Shown piece after piece: positions 35,328-44,208 of a stretch of DNA of 64,000 bases. The position numbers and the translations under genes are program-made. The DNA comes from Bacteroidota bacterium (GTDB lineage Bacteria > Bacteroidota > Bacteroidia > M30B66). Numbering within the stretch: position 1 is the stretch's first letter; every line of letters begins with the position of its first letter. The stretch covers positions 1 to 64,000 of the forward strand of contig JAIXYK010000043.1 of the NCBI GenBank assembly GCA_027490225.1, written 5' to 3'. The notes beneath the pieces were generated by a model. The model ran no database searches, was not told the origin of the DNA, and saw nothing but the letters and a program-made list of their open reading frames with translations.

Positions 35328-36401
35328 TTAACTTAGTATTGGTTCTAATATTACTTTATTATCGATTATCCACTTTGAAACATCTTCAATTATCATTTCA
35401 GGATTCCAGATTGGTTTCCATCCTAAAACACTATTTATTTTAGTATTGTCTGTTATATAAAGCTTGATATCAGCCGCCCTATTCTCCATAATTTTATTAA
35501 TTGGAATAGAACAATTATTTATTCTGGCAGACAATTCAGTTAATTCAGAAAGAGAAACGCTACATTCTCTTCCTCCACCAACATTATAAGTGCTCCCTTG
35601 AAACAATTCAAAATTCAATATTTGGCTTTCAATTAACCTACATAAGTCTTCAATATGCAAAATATCTCTAACTTGTTTACCAGTGCCCCCATAGCCAATA
35701 TATGCTAATGATTTATTAAATATGTGTTTTGCCACCCACAAAACGACAACACCTTGATCAACTTTACCCATTTGATAAGGTCCAGTTATTACTCCACATC
35801 TATTAATTATTGAATTTACATTCAAAAAACTATCAAATTCTTGAATAATTAACTCTGAGGATAGTTTTGTAGCTCCATACAATGATCTTGGCCCTTCGAT
35901 TGGGAACTTTTCTGTAATCCCATTTTTAGTGCAACCTTCCACTCCAGGATTTGAAGCTATTTCAAATCTTGTTTCTGTTTCAATTGTTGATATTCTCTCT
36001 AATTGAGAAATTGGGTAGATTCTGCTAGTTGAAACAAAAATTACTTTCGCTTTGCATTTTTGAGCAAAGTTTAAACAGTTAATGGTCCCGTATAAATTAG
36101 TTTCAATAAGATAATTTGGCGATGAATCGATTCCAGCTAAAACTGAAGGTTCTGCAGAAGCATCAATTAATAAATCAACAATAGGTAAGTCCTCAAAATC
36201 TGACTTTGCTCTAACATCTCCATGAATAAAATTAACACCCGCTTCACGAAGTCTAGTTAAATTTAGTTCTGAACCTCTTCGTTTAAGATTGTCGAATGCA
36301 TAAACTTCAAACTCCGGATGATTCTTTTTAAGAAATATCGAAAGCCCTGATCCAACAAAACCAGCACCTCCTGTTATTAATATTCTTTTCAATTGTTTCA
36401 A
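35328..36401 (-). CDS. Second NAD-dependent sugar-nucleotide epimerase of the extended SDR family
   Basis: A 357-residue extended SDR with [12 protein letters not shown] at 9-20, [13 protein letters not shown] (35-47) and the catalytic [11 protein letters not shown]. The DNLKRRGSE segment again points to the CDP-paratose 2-epimerase-like group, so this operon carries two related enzymes. Start codons are TTG at either 36401 or 36392; no ATG fits. A perfect promoter box TATATTTG lies at 36417-36410, only 8 bases before the first TTG. As the first gene of the operon it probably sets its expression. Confidence 0.8.
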   Translation of the reverse strand: MKQLKRILITGGAGFVGSGLSIFLKKNHPEFEVYAFDNLKRRGSELNLTRLREAGVNFIHGDVRAKSDFEDLPIVDLLIDASAEPSVLAGIDSSPNYLIETNLYGTINCLNFAQKCKAKVIFVSTSRIYPISQLERISTIETETRFEIASNPGVEGCTKNGITEKFPIEGPRSLYGATKLSSELIIQEFDSFLNVNSIINRCGVITGPYQMGKVDQGVVVLWVAKHIFNKSLAYIGYGGTGKQVRDILHIEDLCRLIESQILNFELFQGSTYNVGGGRECSVSLSELTELSARINNCSIPINKIMENRAADIKLYITDNTKINSVLGWKPIWNPEMIIEDVSKWIIDNKVILEPILS

Positions 36402-36409
36402 ATAAGCGA

Positions 36410-36417
36410 CAAATATA
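36410..36417 (-). promoter_or_regulatory. Promoter box of the glycosyltransferase-epimerase operon
   Basis: TATATTTG on the minus strand is a perfect match. It ends 8 bases before the TTG start at 36401, so the leader would be nearly absent. Confidence 0.5.
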
Positions 36418-36639
36418 TCATTACAAATTAAAAATAACCACTTAGATAAGTGCTATTCTTTTAAAATCAAGATGAGAAATTTTAAAATTCAGTGTTTAAA
36501 AAAGAGAAAATCTTGTTAATTAGAGATTATTTTTATTAATCATTTACCTAAGTTGTTAAATATCATATAGTTGAACTTTTAGCATTACTGCATGTTAATT
36601 TGTGTTTATTATAATTTAATGATGTAGGTAAAACAAAAA

Positions 36640-36667
36640 AAGCGCTACATAATAAATGTAGCACTTA
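36640..36667 (-). terminator. Terminator of the DUF2795 gene
   Basis: On the minus strand, GCTACAT / ATGTAGC (7 bp, extended by AGxG pairing past one mismatch) closes the loop TTATT and is followed by seven T residues. It lies 28 bases after the DUF2795 stop. Confidence 0.85.
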
Positions 36668-36694
36668 AGATCAAAAAATTCCCGAATAGTTTGA

Positions 36695-36916
36695 TCAATA
36701 TTCGTCTTCGTTAAAGAAGAAGTCTTCTTTTGTAGGATAATCTGGCCAAATTTCGTCGATGCTTTCGTATATTTCACCTTCATCTTCAATTTCCTGAAGG
36801 TTTTCTATAACTTCAAGTGGTGCCCCAGAGCGGATAGCAAAATCTATCAATTCATCTTTGGTAGCAGGCCATGGCGCATCTTCCAAATAAGAAGCAAGTT
36901 CGAGTGTCCAATACAT
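36695..36916 (-). CDS. DUF2795 family small protein
   Basis: A 73-residue acidic protein of the DUF2795 family. The core LEDAPWPATKDELIDFAIRSG (approximate residues 11-31) with GAPLEVIENLQEI is characteristic; the rest is very rich in Asp and Glu. It is cytosolic and of unknown function, and nearly universal in Bacteroidota as a single small gene. It has its own strong terminator and is 118 bases from the adenosyltransferase gene, so it is probably transcribed separately. Confidence 0.85.
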   Translation of the reverse strand: MYWTLELASYLEDAPWPATKDELIDFAIRSGAPLEVIENLQEIEDEGEIYESIDEIWPDYPTKEDFFFNEDEY

Positions 36917-37034
36917 AGCCGTTTATTTTATTAAATTATTTTTTGAGTTAACGTAATAATCAAAAAGTTTGTTGCTTCTCAATTTTCCGCAAAAGTAAGA
37001 AGTTTATGTTCGGTATTACATCTGTGAATATATT

Positions 37035-37583
37035 TTACATCCTTGGTTTCCAAGGAGTTTCGATTGCACCTGTTTCTTGCGCCAGTTTTCTACCCAACAC
37101 AAACAAGTAATCTGAAAGTCTGTTTACATATTGTATCACAATTGACTCTACATAACTGTGTTCAGAAAGGTGAACAATACTCCTTTCTGCTCTTCTGCAT
37201 ATACAGCGTGCCATATGACAAATCGAAACTGCTGTATGGCCACCAGGAAGCACAAAATTGCGCATCTCAGGCAAGGTTTCATTAAATGCATCCATCCCGA
37301 TTTCGAGAAATTCAATATCATTATCAGAAATATCTGGTATTTTCACTTTACTTTTTTTTTTTTTATAAGCTAAATGTGAGCCCAGGGTAAAAATTCTATC
37401 TTGAATTTCAACAAGCACAGCCTCATGATTTTTATTTGGTATAGAATCGCGCAGTAAACCAATTGCTGAATTCAATTCGTCTAAATTACCGTAAGCTTCA
37501 ATACGCAAATGATGTTTAGGAACTCTTGTGCCTCCTAGCAATGAGGTTTGACCCTGATCTCCTGTTTTAGTATAAATTTTCAT
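37035..37583 (-). CDS. Cob(I)alamin adenosyltransferase, PduO type
   Basis: A 182-residue enzyme that adenosylates cob(I)alamin to make coenzyme B12. The N-terminus has YTKTGDQGQTSLLGG and LRIEAYGNLDELNSAIG, and the C-terminal half has ARCICRRAERSI and VQYVNRLSDYLFVLGR, all standard. The linker at residues 74-77 is four AAA Lys codons plus the A of AGT, giving a run of 13 A. The product is full length in this sequence, but the run can slip. The gene starts one base after an ABC ATPase gene; no B12 enzyme is adjacent. Confidence 0.93.
   Translation of the reverse strand: MKIYTKTGDQGQTSLLGGTRVPKHHLRIEAYGNLDELNSAIGLLRDSIPNKNHEAVLVEIQDRIFTLGSHLAYKKKKSKVKIPDISDNDIEFLEIGMDAFNETLPEMRNFVLPGGHTAVSICHMARCICRRAERSIVHLSEHSYVESIVIQYVNRLSDYLFVLGRKLAQETGAIETPWKPRM
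37352..37364 (-). repeat. 13-base homopolymer inside the adenosyltransferase gene
   Basis: Thirteen consecutive T on the plus strand (A on the coding strand) encode Lys74-Lys77 and the first base of Ser78. Runs of this length are prone to replication and transcription slippage. The current length keeps the frame open. Confidence 0.9.
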
Positions 37584-37584
37584 T

Positions 37585-38310
37585 TTATAAATTAGCTTTT
37601 TGGTATACTCTGATATTCGAATTTATTTCATCAGATTCCACAACACCATCTCTTAACCTAATAATTCGATGTGCATGTTGAGCAATGTCTTCTTCGTGTG
37701 TTACAATAATGATAGTATTGCCTTGCTGATGAATTTCATGCAATAAACCCATAATTTCTATAGAAGTTTTAGAATCCAAATTTCCTGTTGGCTCATCGGC
37801 CAGTAAAATTGATGGGGAATTAACTAAAGCTCTTGCAATGGCGACTCTCTGGCGCTGACCACCAGAAAGCTCATTTGGCTTGTGCGTCATTCTATCTGCC
37901 AAGCCTACTTGGTTGAGCGTTTTTTCTGCTTTTAGAATGCGTTCTTGTTTTTTTAAACCGGCATAAATCAAAGGAAGAATCACATTATCTAATGCTGTAG
38001 AACGAGGCAACAAATTAAAAGTCTGGAAAATAAAACCGATTTCTTTGTTTCTAATTTCGGCGAGTTCATTATCCGAAAGTCGAGCTACATCTTTTCCATT
38101 CAAAAAATACTCGCCACTAGTTGGGGTGTCTAAACAACCTAATATATTCATTAATGTTGATTTTCCTGAACCAGATGGCCCCATCAAAGCAACATATTCA
38201 CCTCTATTAATTTGAAGATTCAATTGTTTTAAGACATAAATTGTTTCCGCTCCCAATTGAAAATTGCGGACAATATTGCGAATGTCTATAACTGTTTCCT
38301 TACTTATCAT
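37585..38310 (-). CDS. ABC transporter ATP-binding protein, MacB/LolD type
   Basis: A 241-residue ATPase with Walker [10 protein letters not shown] (about 44-52), Q-loop [10 protein letters not shown], signature [15 protein letters not shown], Walker [13 protein letters not shown] and H-loop VTHEED. The [21 protein letters not shown] stretch is diagnostic of the MacB/LolD group that drives lipoprotein or antibiotic export through a FtsX-like permease. No permease is adjacent, so its partner is elsewhere. It sits between a methyltransferase gene (57 bases) and the adenosyltransferase gene (1 base). Confidence 0.88.
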   Translation of the reverse strand: MISKETVIDIRNIVRNFQLGAETIYVLKQLNLQINRGEYVALMGPSGSGKSTLMNILGCLDTPTSGEYFLNGKDVARLSDNELAEIRNKEIGFIFQTFNLLPRSTALDNVILPLIYAGLKKQERILKAEKTLNQVGLADRMTHKPNELSGGQRQRVAIARALVNSPSILLADEPTGNLDSKTSIEIMGLLHEIHQQGNTIIIVTHEEDIAQHAHRIIRLRDGVVESDEINSNIRVYQKANL

Positions 38311-38367
38311 GATAGTTCAAACGTACGTGATTTAATTGCATTGCGCAATTTATTTAATCTTAATAAA

Positions 38368-39144
38368 TTAAAATCTCAATGTAAAATGTTCTTTGCTTTG
38401 CCCTTTGTGAAAGAAAACAAGCCCCATTCTATAAATGTCTATTGTAACCGTAACTTGAGGAAGTTGTTTAACAAATTGCCAGGCTTTATTCATGTCTGCA
38501 CTCCAGTGAATGTCATCTAACACTAAAACTGAGCTTTCTGATAAATTCGGGATTAATTGATTTACATAATTCACTGTTGATTCATATTTATGGTCACCAT
38601 CAATAAATACAAAATCGAATACCGTATGCAATTTTAACAATTCCGCGAGCTTCTCATTGAATGTCCCTTGTATCAATTGGATATTATCAACTTTTAATGT
38701 TTGAAAATTCGTTTTTGCAATTTCACAACATGCTTTGTTGGCTTCAATCGTAATTACTTGTGAATTTGAATTGCATTTTGCTAGGTAAATTGAAGTTATT
38801 CCTAGACAGGTCCCTAATTCTAGCGTTATTTTAGGTGAAAAATGAAGTGTAAGCCTGTGAAGCAGACGCGCATACTTTGAAGGAGCCAAGCTAGTTTTGG
38901 CTAAATCTGAAATCTTTCTTTTATTTTTCTTTTTACCAGCACCTACTTCTTCCCATTCAATTGTTTGATCGCTTAACAATAATTGACTTCTAAGGTTTTC
39001 AATCTCTTCATATATATAATAGCCTCTATCTTCTAAAATTTGATTCATATATAAGTTATACACGAAAGGAGAGTGAACCCTATGTGGACCTTTAGAATTC
39101 CACAAGAATCTTAAATACGAGAATATCCTATACGCCAATTTCAT
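38368..39144 (-). CDS. Class I SAM-dependent methyltransferase (O-methyltransferase-like)
   Basis: A 258-residue methyltransferase. It has the motif LELGTCLGITSIYLAKC (SAM binding), VITIEANKACCEIAKTNF, then FDFVFIDGDHKYEST, the catechol O-methyltransferase-like arrangement. The N-terminal 80 residues resemble a recurring Bacteroidota extension (FSYLRFLWNSKGPHRVHSPF). The ATG at 39144 is preferred; a TTG three codons upstream abuts a TTATTTTG box, one mismatch from consensus. Substrate is unknown. First in a possible operon with the ABC ATPase and adenosyltransferase. Confidence 0.85.
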   Translation of the reverse strand: MKLAYRIFSYLRFLWNSKGPHRVHSPFVYNLYMNQILEDRGYYIYEEIENLRSQLLLSDQTIEWEEVGAGKKKNKRKISDLAKTSLAPSKYARLLHRLTLHFSPKITLELGTCLGITSIYLAKCNSNSQVITIEANKACCEIAKTNFQTLKVDNIQLIQGTFNEKLAELLKLHTVFDFVFIDGDHKYESTVNYVNQLIPNLSESSVLVLDDIHWSADMNKAWQFVKQLPQVTVTIDIYRMGLVFFHKGQSKEHFTLRF

Positions 39145-39402
39145 TCTGGGCAAAATAACCTCAATTTTTCATGATTTCATTTCAATTGCTTTAAAATTAA
39201 AGAAAAATTACATTGAAATAATGATTGGTAACGTAATAATCGAATCAAGAATATCTATTGTATATATTGAAATACAAAGAGGTTATGCAATGATAAACGA
39301 CTTTGAACAAGTAAGATTATTTTGATTAGTACTTGTCCAAAGAAAAAAGAAAATTCACTTTTGTATCATCAAAAAAATAAAACCATCTCAAACTTTACAA
39401 TT

Positions 39403-42400
39403 ATGAAAAAACTACTTTTTGTTTTCGCCTTGTTGCTTTCCTTAATTGGAATGAAAGCGGAGGCTTCTAATGACCTCATCATACATGGGTTTATTACAGA
39501 AGCAGGCACAGGACTTCCAATTGCAAATCAAACTGTTATAGCTTATGCTACTGCAGATTCTTCCAACTTAAATGGAATAGCTGTTACTGACCCAACAGGA
39601 TGGTATACTATTACAATTGTTAATGGTAGCCTTCAACAGTCTAGTAATAACTTTTTAATTAAAACGTTAAATTGTAACGGTGTTAACCTTGAACGGGTTA
39701 TTGAAAACATCCTTGGAGTAGTAGACGAAGTTGAAATAAGTTTTGAAATTTGTAATGCTCAAACTTATCCATGTACTCCAACTTTTGGTATTTATACTTT
39801 AAATGATGGAGTAATAATGGTTCCAACATTACCAATTAACCCTGATAATTATTACAGCTGGATTTTATCAAATGGTACAACTTCACAAGATTACAGCTTA
39901 TACATACCAAATTCTGGTCTTGGCGAATACGGAGTTTGCCTGCAAGTAAGCGGAACTACATGTCAAGATTATTTCTGTGATACAATTGTTATTAATTCGA
40001 ACGATTCTATATGTGATGCTCAATTTTTCTATAACGTTTTACAAGATGCGTATACTTTGCAACCAATTGCCCCAATAAGCAGTTCATTAACTTATACGTG
40101 GACTTTCCTAGAAGGCCCCACTTACACAGGATACGAGCTTGTGATGCCGGGCGTAACAGGACTAGATAATATAGTTGTTTGCTTAACTGTTTCAGGTGCA
40201 AATTGTTCTGCTTATAACTGCGATACAATTAGCCCTAGCTCACCTCCAGATGATTCATTATGTGCACCTAATTTTTTAACGTCTGTTATCACAAATGATC
40301 CATTATCAGTAAATTTCATTAATTCATCAGTACCTGGAAATGAAGCTACTTATATATGGGATTTTGGAGATGGCACAACACAAGGTTCTTTAAATGCAGA
40401 ACATACATATGCAATGCCTGGGCTTTACACTGTATGCCTTACTCTTTTTGGAAATGGCTGTACAAATACATATTGCAGAGTTATTGCAGTTACTGGCGGC
40501 GATGTACAATGTGATGCAAGTTTCACTTATGTTAATGATGGAGCTACTTTATACCTCAACAGCAATTATCCAAACGTTTCTGATTATGTGCACGAGTGGA
40601 TTATTAATGGAAGCGAATTACTATCTACTGAAGCCAATCCTGTTGTTCCAGTTGGTTTAGACTTTTTCGAACTTTGTCATTTTGTAACCAGTCAGAATGG
40701 TTGTTCTGATCAATTCTGTTCTGTAGTTTATTTGGATACTGTAAATAACAATCCAAACTGCCAAGCATATTTTACATATTTCAATTCTCAAAATAACCCA
40801 AACACAATTGGATTCCAGCACCAAAGTTTGATGGATCCCAATACTGAGTATACTGCTAGTTGGGATTTTGGCGACGGAACATTTGGAGATAATCTTGGAA
40901 ATATTGATCACACCTATGCACAATCTGGTTATTATGTAGTTTGTTTAACCATAACTTCAGCAAACTGCCAAAATACTTATTGTGCCTATGTTTATGCAGG
41001 TGAAGTTGCGAATCCATTATGTGATGCAGGTTTCTATTATTATCAGTTAACTACTGAACCTCCATATTTGGTGCAGTTTGTTTCTAATTCTGGTTTCGAA
41101 AACTTAAATTTTCACTCTTGGAATTTTGGAGACGGGCAAGTTTCTACTGAAGCAAATCCAATAATGACTTTCAGCCAAGTAGGAAGTTTGAATGTTTTCC
41201 ATGCAGTAGTGAGTTTAGAAAATACTTGCGCAGATTCTGTTTCTTTTGAAATTGGAATTTATGGAGGAGATGTAACTTCTAATTGTAGCGCAACATTCGG
41301 TTACCAGCAAGAAGGAGCTGATCCTACTTCTATCACCTTTTATCCATATAACTTAACTCAAATAGGATATACTTATTCTTGGAGTTTTGGCGATGGCGCA
41401 ACCTCAACTGGAGGAAATCCAACCCATAATTATGCAACAACAGGGTACTATGAAGTTTGCTTAACAGTTTCTTTACCTAATGATAGCTGTTCAGATACTT
41501 ATTGTACTTATGTTTATGTGTACGACCAAAATGCAAACTTGTATATCTATGGTCAGGTGTTTGCCGGAGCAAATTATGCAGATGAAGGGACTGTTTATCT
41601 AGTGCAACAAGACACTACCTCTGGTTCAATGACAGTAGTAGCTGAAACACCTATCACTGGCGGGACTTATTATTTCAGTAACATTTCTCCGGGTACTTAT
41701 TTCGTGAGAGCTTCTCTATCAGAAACTTCTGCATATTATTCTAATTATGTTCCTACTTATTTTGGAAGCCAGTACTACTGGGAATTAGCTGAGCCTATTG
41801 AATTGAATATTAACACAATAAGCAATGCTGGTTATAATATTGCATTGATTTATTCTACAAATCCAGGTGGACCAGGAACTGTTGGAGGTGATATTGATGA
41901 TGGACCATTTAAAATTAGCGCTGAAGGTACTAATCCAATCGCGAACGCTACAGTTGTGGTAACAAACTTAAGTAATGTGCCTCAACGTTGGACCAAAACT
42001 GATGCTTCAGGAAACTTTAGCCTAGGAAACTTAGCTTATGGAACTTACAGATTAATGGCAGACGTTGCAGGCATGCCATGTGTTCCAATTGAGTTTACAC
42101 TATCTCCAGAAACTCCTACTGTAGATATAACTTTAATGATGGGAACTGAACTTACAGGAATTGCAGATTATGCGCAAGCAGAAATCAATGGTGAAATATT
42201 CCCTAATCCTTCATCAGATATTGCACAATTAAAAATGAATTTACAAGAATCAAAACAACTATCATTCACGCTGACCACCATCACTGGTCAAACGGTATGG
42301 AGCCAAAACCAGACCATCACAACTGGGGCTCAAACCATCACTATACCGGTGAATGAACTTTCCGGGGGGGTATATCTCTTATCGCTACGTGACGCCCAAA

Positions 42401-42441
42401 GCAAACTAATGGGGGTTCGACGCTTAGTCATCGCGAGATAA
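39403..42441 (+). CDS. PKD-repeat secreted protein with T9SS sorting domain
   Basis: A 1012-residue protein starting at the ATG at 39403. A signal peptide (KKLLFVFALLLSLIGMKAEA) precedes a Cna-B-like domain (25-110). About six PKD/Ig-like repeats follow; four have a clear FGDG motif (WDFGDGTT, WDFGDGTF, WNFGDGQV, WSFGDGAT). Most repeats end with a CX4C pair (CQDYFC, CSAYNC, CTNTYC, CSDQFC, CQNTYC, CSDTYC). Two more carboxypeptidase-regulatory-like domains precede the T9SS domain (FPNPSSDIAQL, LSGGVYLLSL). The last 180 bases have a different base and codon use. A surface or matrix role is likely. No enzyme motif is visible. Confidence 0.82.
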   Translation: MKKLLFVFALLLSLIGMKAEASNDLIIHGFITEAGTGLPIANQTVIAYATADSSNLNGIAVTDPTGWYTITIVNGSLQQSSNNFLIKTLNCNGVNLERVIENILGVVDEVEISFEICNAQTYPCTPTFGIYTLNDGVIMVPTLPINPDNYYSWILSNGTTSQDYSLYIPNSGLGEYGVCLQVSGTTCQDYFCDTIVINSNDSICDAQFFYNVLQDAYTLQPIAPISSSLTYTWTFLEGPTYTGYELVMPGVTGLDNIVVCLTVSGANCSAYNCDTISPSSPPDDSLCAPNFLTSVITNDPLSVNFINSSVPGNEATYIWDFGDGTTQGSLNAEHTYAMPGLYTVCLTLFGNGCTNTYCRVIAVTGGDVQCDASFTYVNDGATLYLNSNYPNVSDYVHEWIINGSELLSTEANPVVPVGLDFFELCHFVTSQNGCSDQFCSVVYLDTVNNNPNCQAYFTYFNSQNNPNTIGFQHQSLMDPNTEYTASWDFGDGTFGDNLGNIDHTYAQSGYYVVCLTITSANCQNTYCAYVYAGEVANPLCDAGFYYYQLTTEPPYLVQFVSNSGFENLNFHSWNFGDGQVSTEANPIMTFSQVGSLNVFHAVVSLENTCADSVSFEIGIYGGDVTSNCSATFGYQQEGADPTSITFYPYNLTQIGYTYSWSFGDGATSTGGNPTHNYATTGYYEVCLTVSLPNDSCSDTYCTYVYVYDQNANLYIYGQVFAGANYADEGTVYLVQQDTTSGSMTVVAETPITGGTYYFSNISPGTYFVRASLSETSAYYSNYVPTYFGSQYYWELAEPIELNINTISNAGYNIALIYSTNPGGPGTVGGDIDDGPFKISAEGTNPIANATVVVTNLSNVPQRWTKTDASGNFSLGNLAYGTYRLMADVAGMPCVPIEFTLSPETPTVDITLMMGTELTGIADYAQAEINGEIFPNPSSDIAQLKMNLQESKQLSFTLTTITGQTVWSQNQTITTGAQTITIPVNELSGGVYLLSLRDAQSKLMGVRRLVIAR

Positions 42442-42473
42442 GAGTTATTTAGTTTGGTTGTTTGAATCAAAGG

Positions 42474-42503
42474 AGGCTGTCTTTAAAAAGACAGCCTTTT
42501 TTT
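42474..42503 (+). terminator. Terminator after the PKD-repeat gene
   Basis: AGGCTGTCTTT (42474-42484) and AAAGACAGCCT (42487-42497) form a long stem, followed by a T run to 42503. In practice the A/T pairs near the tip will open to form the loop. Confidence 0.88.
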
Positions 42504-42518
42504 ATTGCCCATTACAAG

Positions 42519-42526
42519 TATATTTG
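42519..42526 (+). promoter_or_regulatory. Promoter box of lnt
   Basis: TATATTTG is a perfect match to TAnnTTTG and ends only five bases before the lnt ATG at 42532, so the transcript would begin at or next to the start codon. Confidence 0.5.
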
Positions 42527-42531
42527 CAGGG

Positions 42532-44154
42532 ATGAAAAAATTAAGATTACTATTTCTTTCCATATTATCGGGTGTTTTACTTGCATTTTCATGGCCTGAA
42601 ATAGGTTGGGTTCCAATTATTTTTATTGCTTGGTTTCCCTTATTAATTGTAGAAGAAAGTTTACTTCAAGAATCTAGAAAAGCTACCAATGCAGCTGTAT
42701 TTGGATACTCTTACATTACTTTTCTAATTTGGAATATTGGTGCTACTTGGTGGGTTGTAAATGCCTCATTTGAAGGTGGCTTGATGGCATTCTTTGCTAA
42801 TTCGCTTTTGATGTCCTGCACATTTACCATATTTCATGCAGTTAGAAGAGGAATTAAAGGAATAAATACTGCCTGGTTATTACCTGCTTTTTGGATTGCA
42901 TTTGAATCTTTTCACCATAATTGGGATTTATCATGGCCATGGCTTACATTAGGAAATGCTTTTGCCGGAACACATCAGTTAATTCAATGGTATGAATTTA
43001 CAGGAACAAGCGGAGGAAGTCTTTGGGCGCTATTAGTTAATATTGGTTTTTTTGAAGCTGCGAAGCGTTACTATGCGAAAGATAAAGCATTTCCAGTAAA
43101 ACCCATCGTTAGGGCATTGGCTCTTGGGTTGTTAATTCCTGGAGCATTTTCACTTTTAATGTATGCCGAAACAAATGACAAGGGAAATACAGCCCAAATT
43201 GCCATAGTACAGCCCAATGTTGATCCTTACAACGAAAAATTTGATCCTTCAACCACCGAACAACAACTAGATAATTTTCTTACCCAAGCCAAAACAGTGG
43301 TTGATAAAAAAACCGATTGGCTTTTGGGCCCCGAAACAGCTTTAGTTGGCAGCATGAATGAGGCTGAAATTTGGAAACAAAGCCGAATTTTGAAACTAAG
43401 TGCTTTTGCAGATTCATTTCCAAGATTGAATGTTTTAACCGGCATAGAGTCGCACAGATTTTATTTGGGAAAAGAAAACAAAACAATAACTGCGCGTAAG
43501 GCCGGCGGAGCAGAAAATGTATATTATGATGCATACAACACTGCAATACTTCTGAAAAAAGATAGTCTTCGGTTATATCATAAATCGAAATTAGTTCCTG
43601 GAGTGGAGCAAATGCCGTTTCCCGCTTTTTTTCAATACTTTGAAGATTTTGCAATTAATATGGGAGGAACCACTGGAACATTAGGAACTCAAAAAGAAAG
43701 AACATTATTTATTGGCCTGAAACAAAACGGTATAGCGGCTCCTTCTGTGTGCTATGAATCTATTTATGGTGATTTTATGGCAGAATATGTTAGAAATGGA
43801 GCCAACTTTATTGCAATTATTACCAATGATGGCTGGTGGGGCGAAACACCAGGATATAAGCAACACTTAGCTTATGCAAAACTTAGAGCAATTGAGAATA
43901 GAAGAAGTATTGCAAGAGGAGCAAACACTGGTGTAAGCTGTTTTATTAATCAAAGAGGTGATATTCAACAAGCCCAGCCATACTGGCAAAAAGCAGCCAT
44001 AAAACAAGATGTTGCATTGAATAATGAATTAACCATTTTTAGTATTACAGGAGATTTAATTGGGAAATCTGCAATTATCTTATCACTAGGTTTAATTGTA
44101 TTTGCTATTTATAATTCTTTAAAAAAGAAGAAAAATAAAATTCAATCTTCTTAA
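42532..44154 (+). CDS. lnt: Apolipoprotein N-acyltransferase
   Basis: A 540-residue inner-membrane enzyme that adds the third acyl chain to lipoproteins. About six N-terminal transmembrane helices precede a nitrilase-like domain whose catalytic triad is visible: E268 in LLGPETAL, K353 in HKSKLVPGVEQMPF and C407 in PSVCYESI. The LSWPWLTLGNAF stretch and NDGWWGETPG are also conserved in Lnt. The ATG at 42532 is chosen; an upstream TTG lies inside the promoter-terminator region. Many lipoproteins in the window would be substrates. Confidence 0.95.
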   Translation: MKKLRLLFLSILSGVLLAFSWPEIGWVPIIFIAWFPLLIVEESLLQESRKATNAAVFGYSYITFLIWNIGATWWVVNASFEGGLMAFFANSLLMSCTFTIFHAVRRGIKGINTAWLLPAFWIAFESFHHNWDLSWPWLTLGNAFAGTHQLIQWYEFTGTSGGSLWALLVNIGFFEAAKRYYAKDKAFPVKPIVRALALGLLIPGAFSLLMYAETNDKGNTAQIAIVQPNVDPYNEKFDPSTTEQQLDNFLTQAKTVVDKKTDWLLGPETALVGSMNEAEIWKQSRILKLSAFADSFPRLNVLTGIESHRFYLGKENKTITARKAGGAENVYYDAYNTAILLKKDSLRLYHKSKLVPGVEQMPFPAFFQYFEDFAINMGGTTGTLGTQKERTLFIGLKQNGIAAPSVCYESIYGDFMAEYVRNGANFIAIITNDGWWGETPGYKQHLAYAKLRAIENRRSIARGANTGVSCFINQRGDIQQAQPYWQKAAIKQDVALNNELTIFSITGDLIGKSAIILSLGLIVFAIYNSLKKKKNKIQSS

Positions 44155-44174
44155 AATGCAAGTGATGGTATTGC

Positions 44175-44182
44175 TATTTTTG
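44175..44182 (+). promoter_or_regulatory. Promoter box of the dihydrolipoyl dehydrogenase gene
   Basis: TATTTTTG is a perfect match to TAnnTTTG in the 54-base gap after lnt, 26 bases before the ATG at 44209. Confidence 0.5.
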
Positions 44183-44208
44183 CCCGATAAAAATTTAAAA
44201 CTAAAATA

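Larger units (their letters stand above)
36402..36694. other. AT-rich intergenic region of 293 bases
   Basis: It contains the epimerase-operon promoter at its left end and the DUF2795-gene terminator at its right end. The 220 bases between are very AT-rich, with no ORF, no strong hairpin and no consensus promoter that I can see. Confidence 0.5.
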
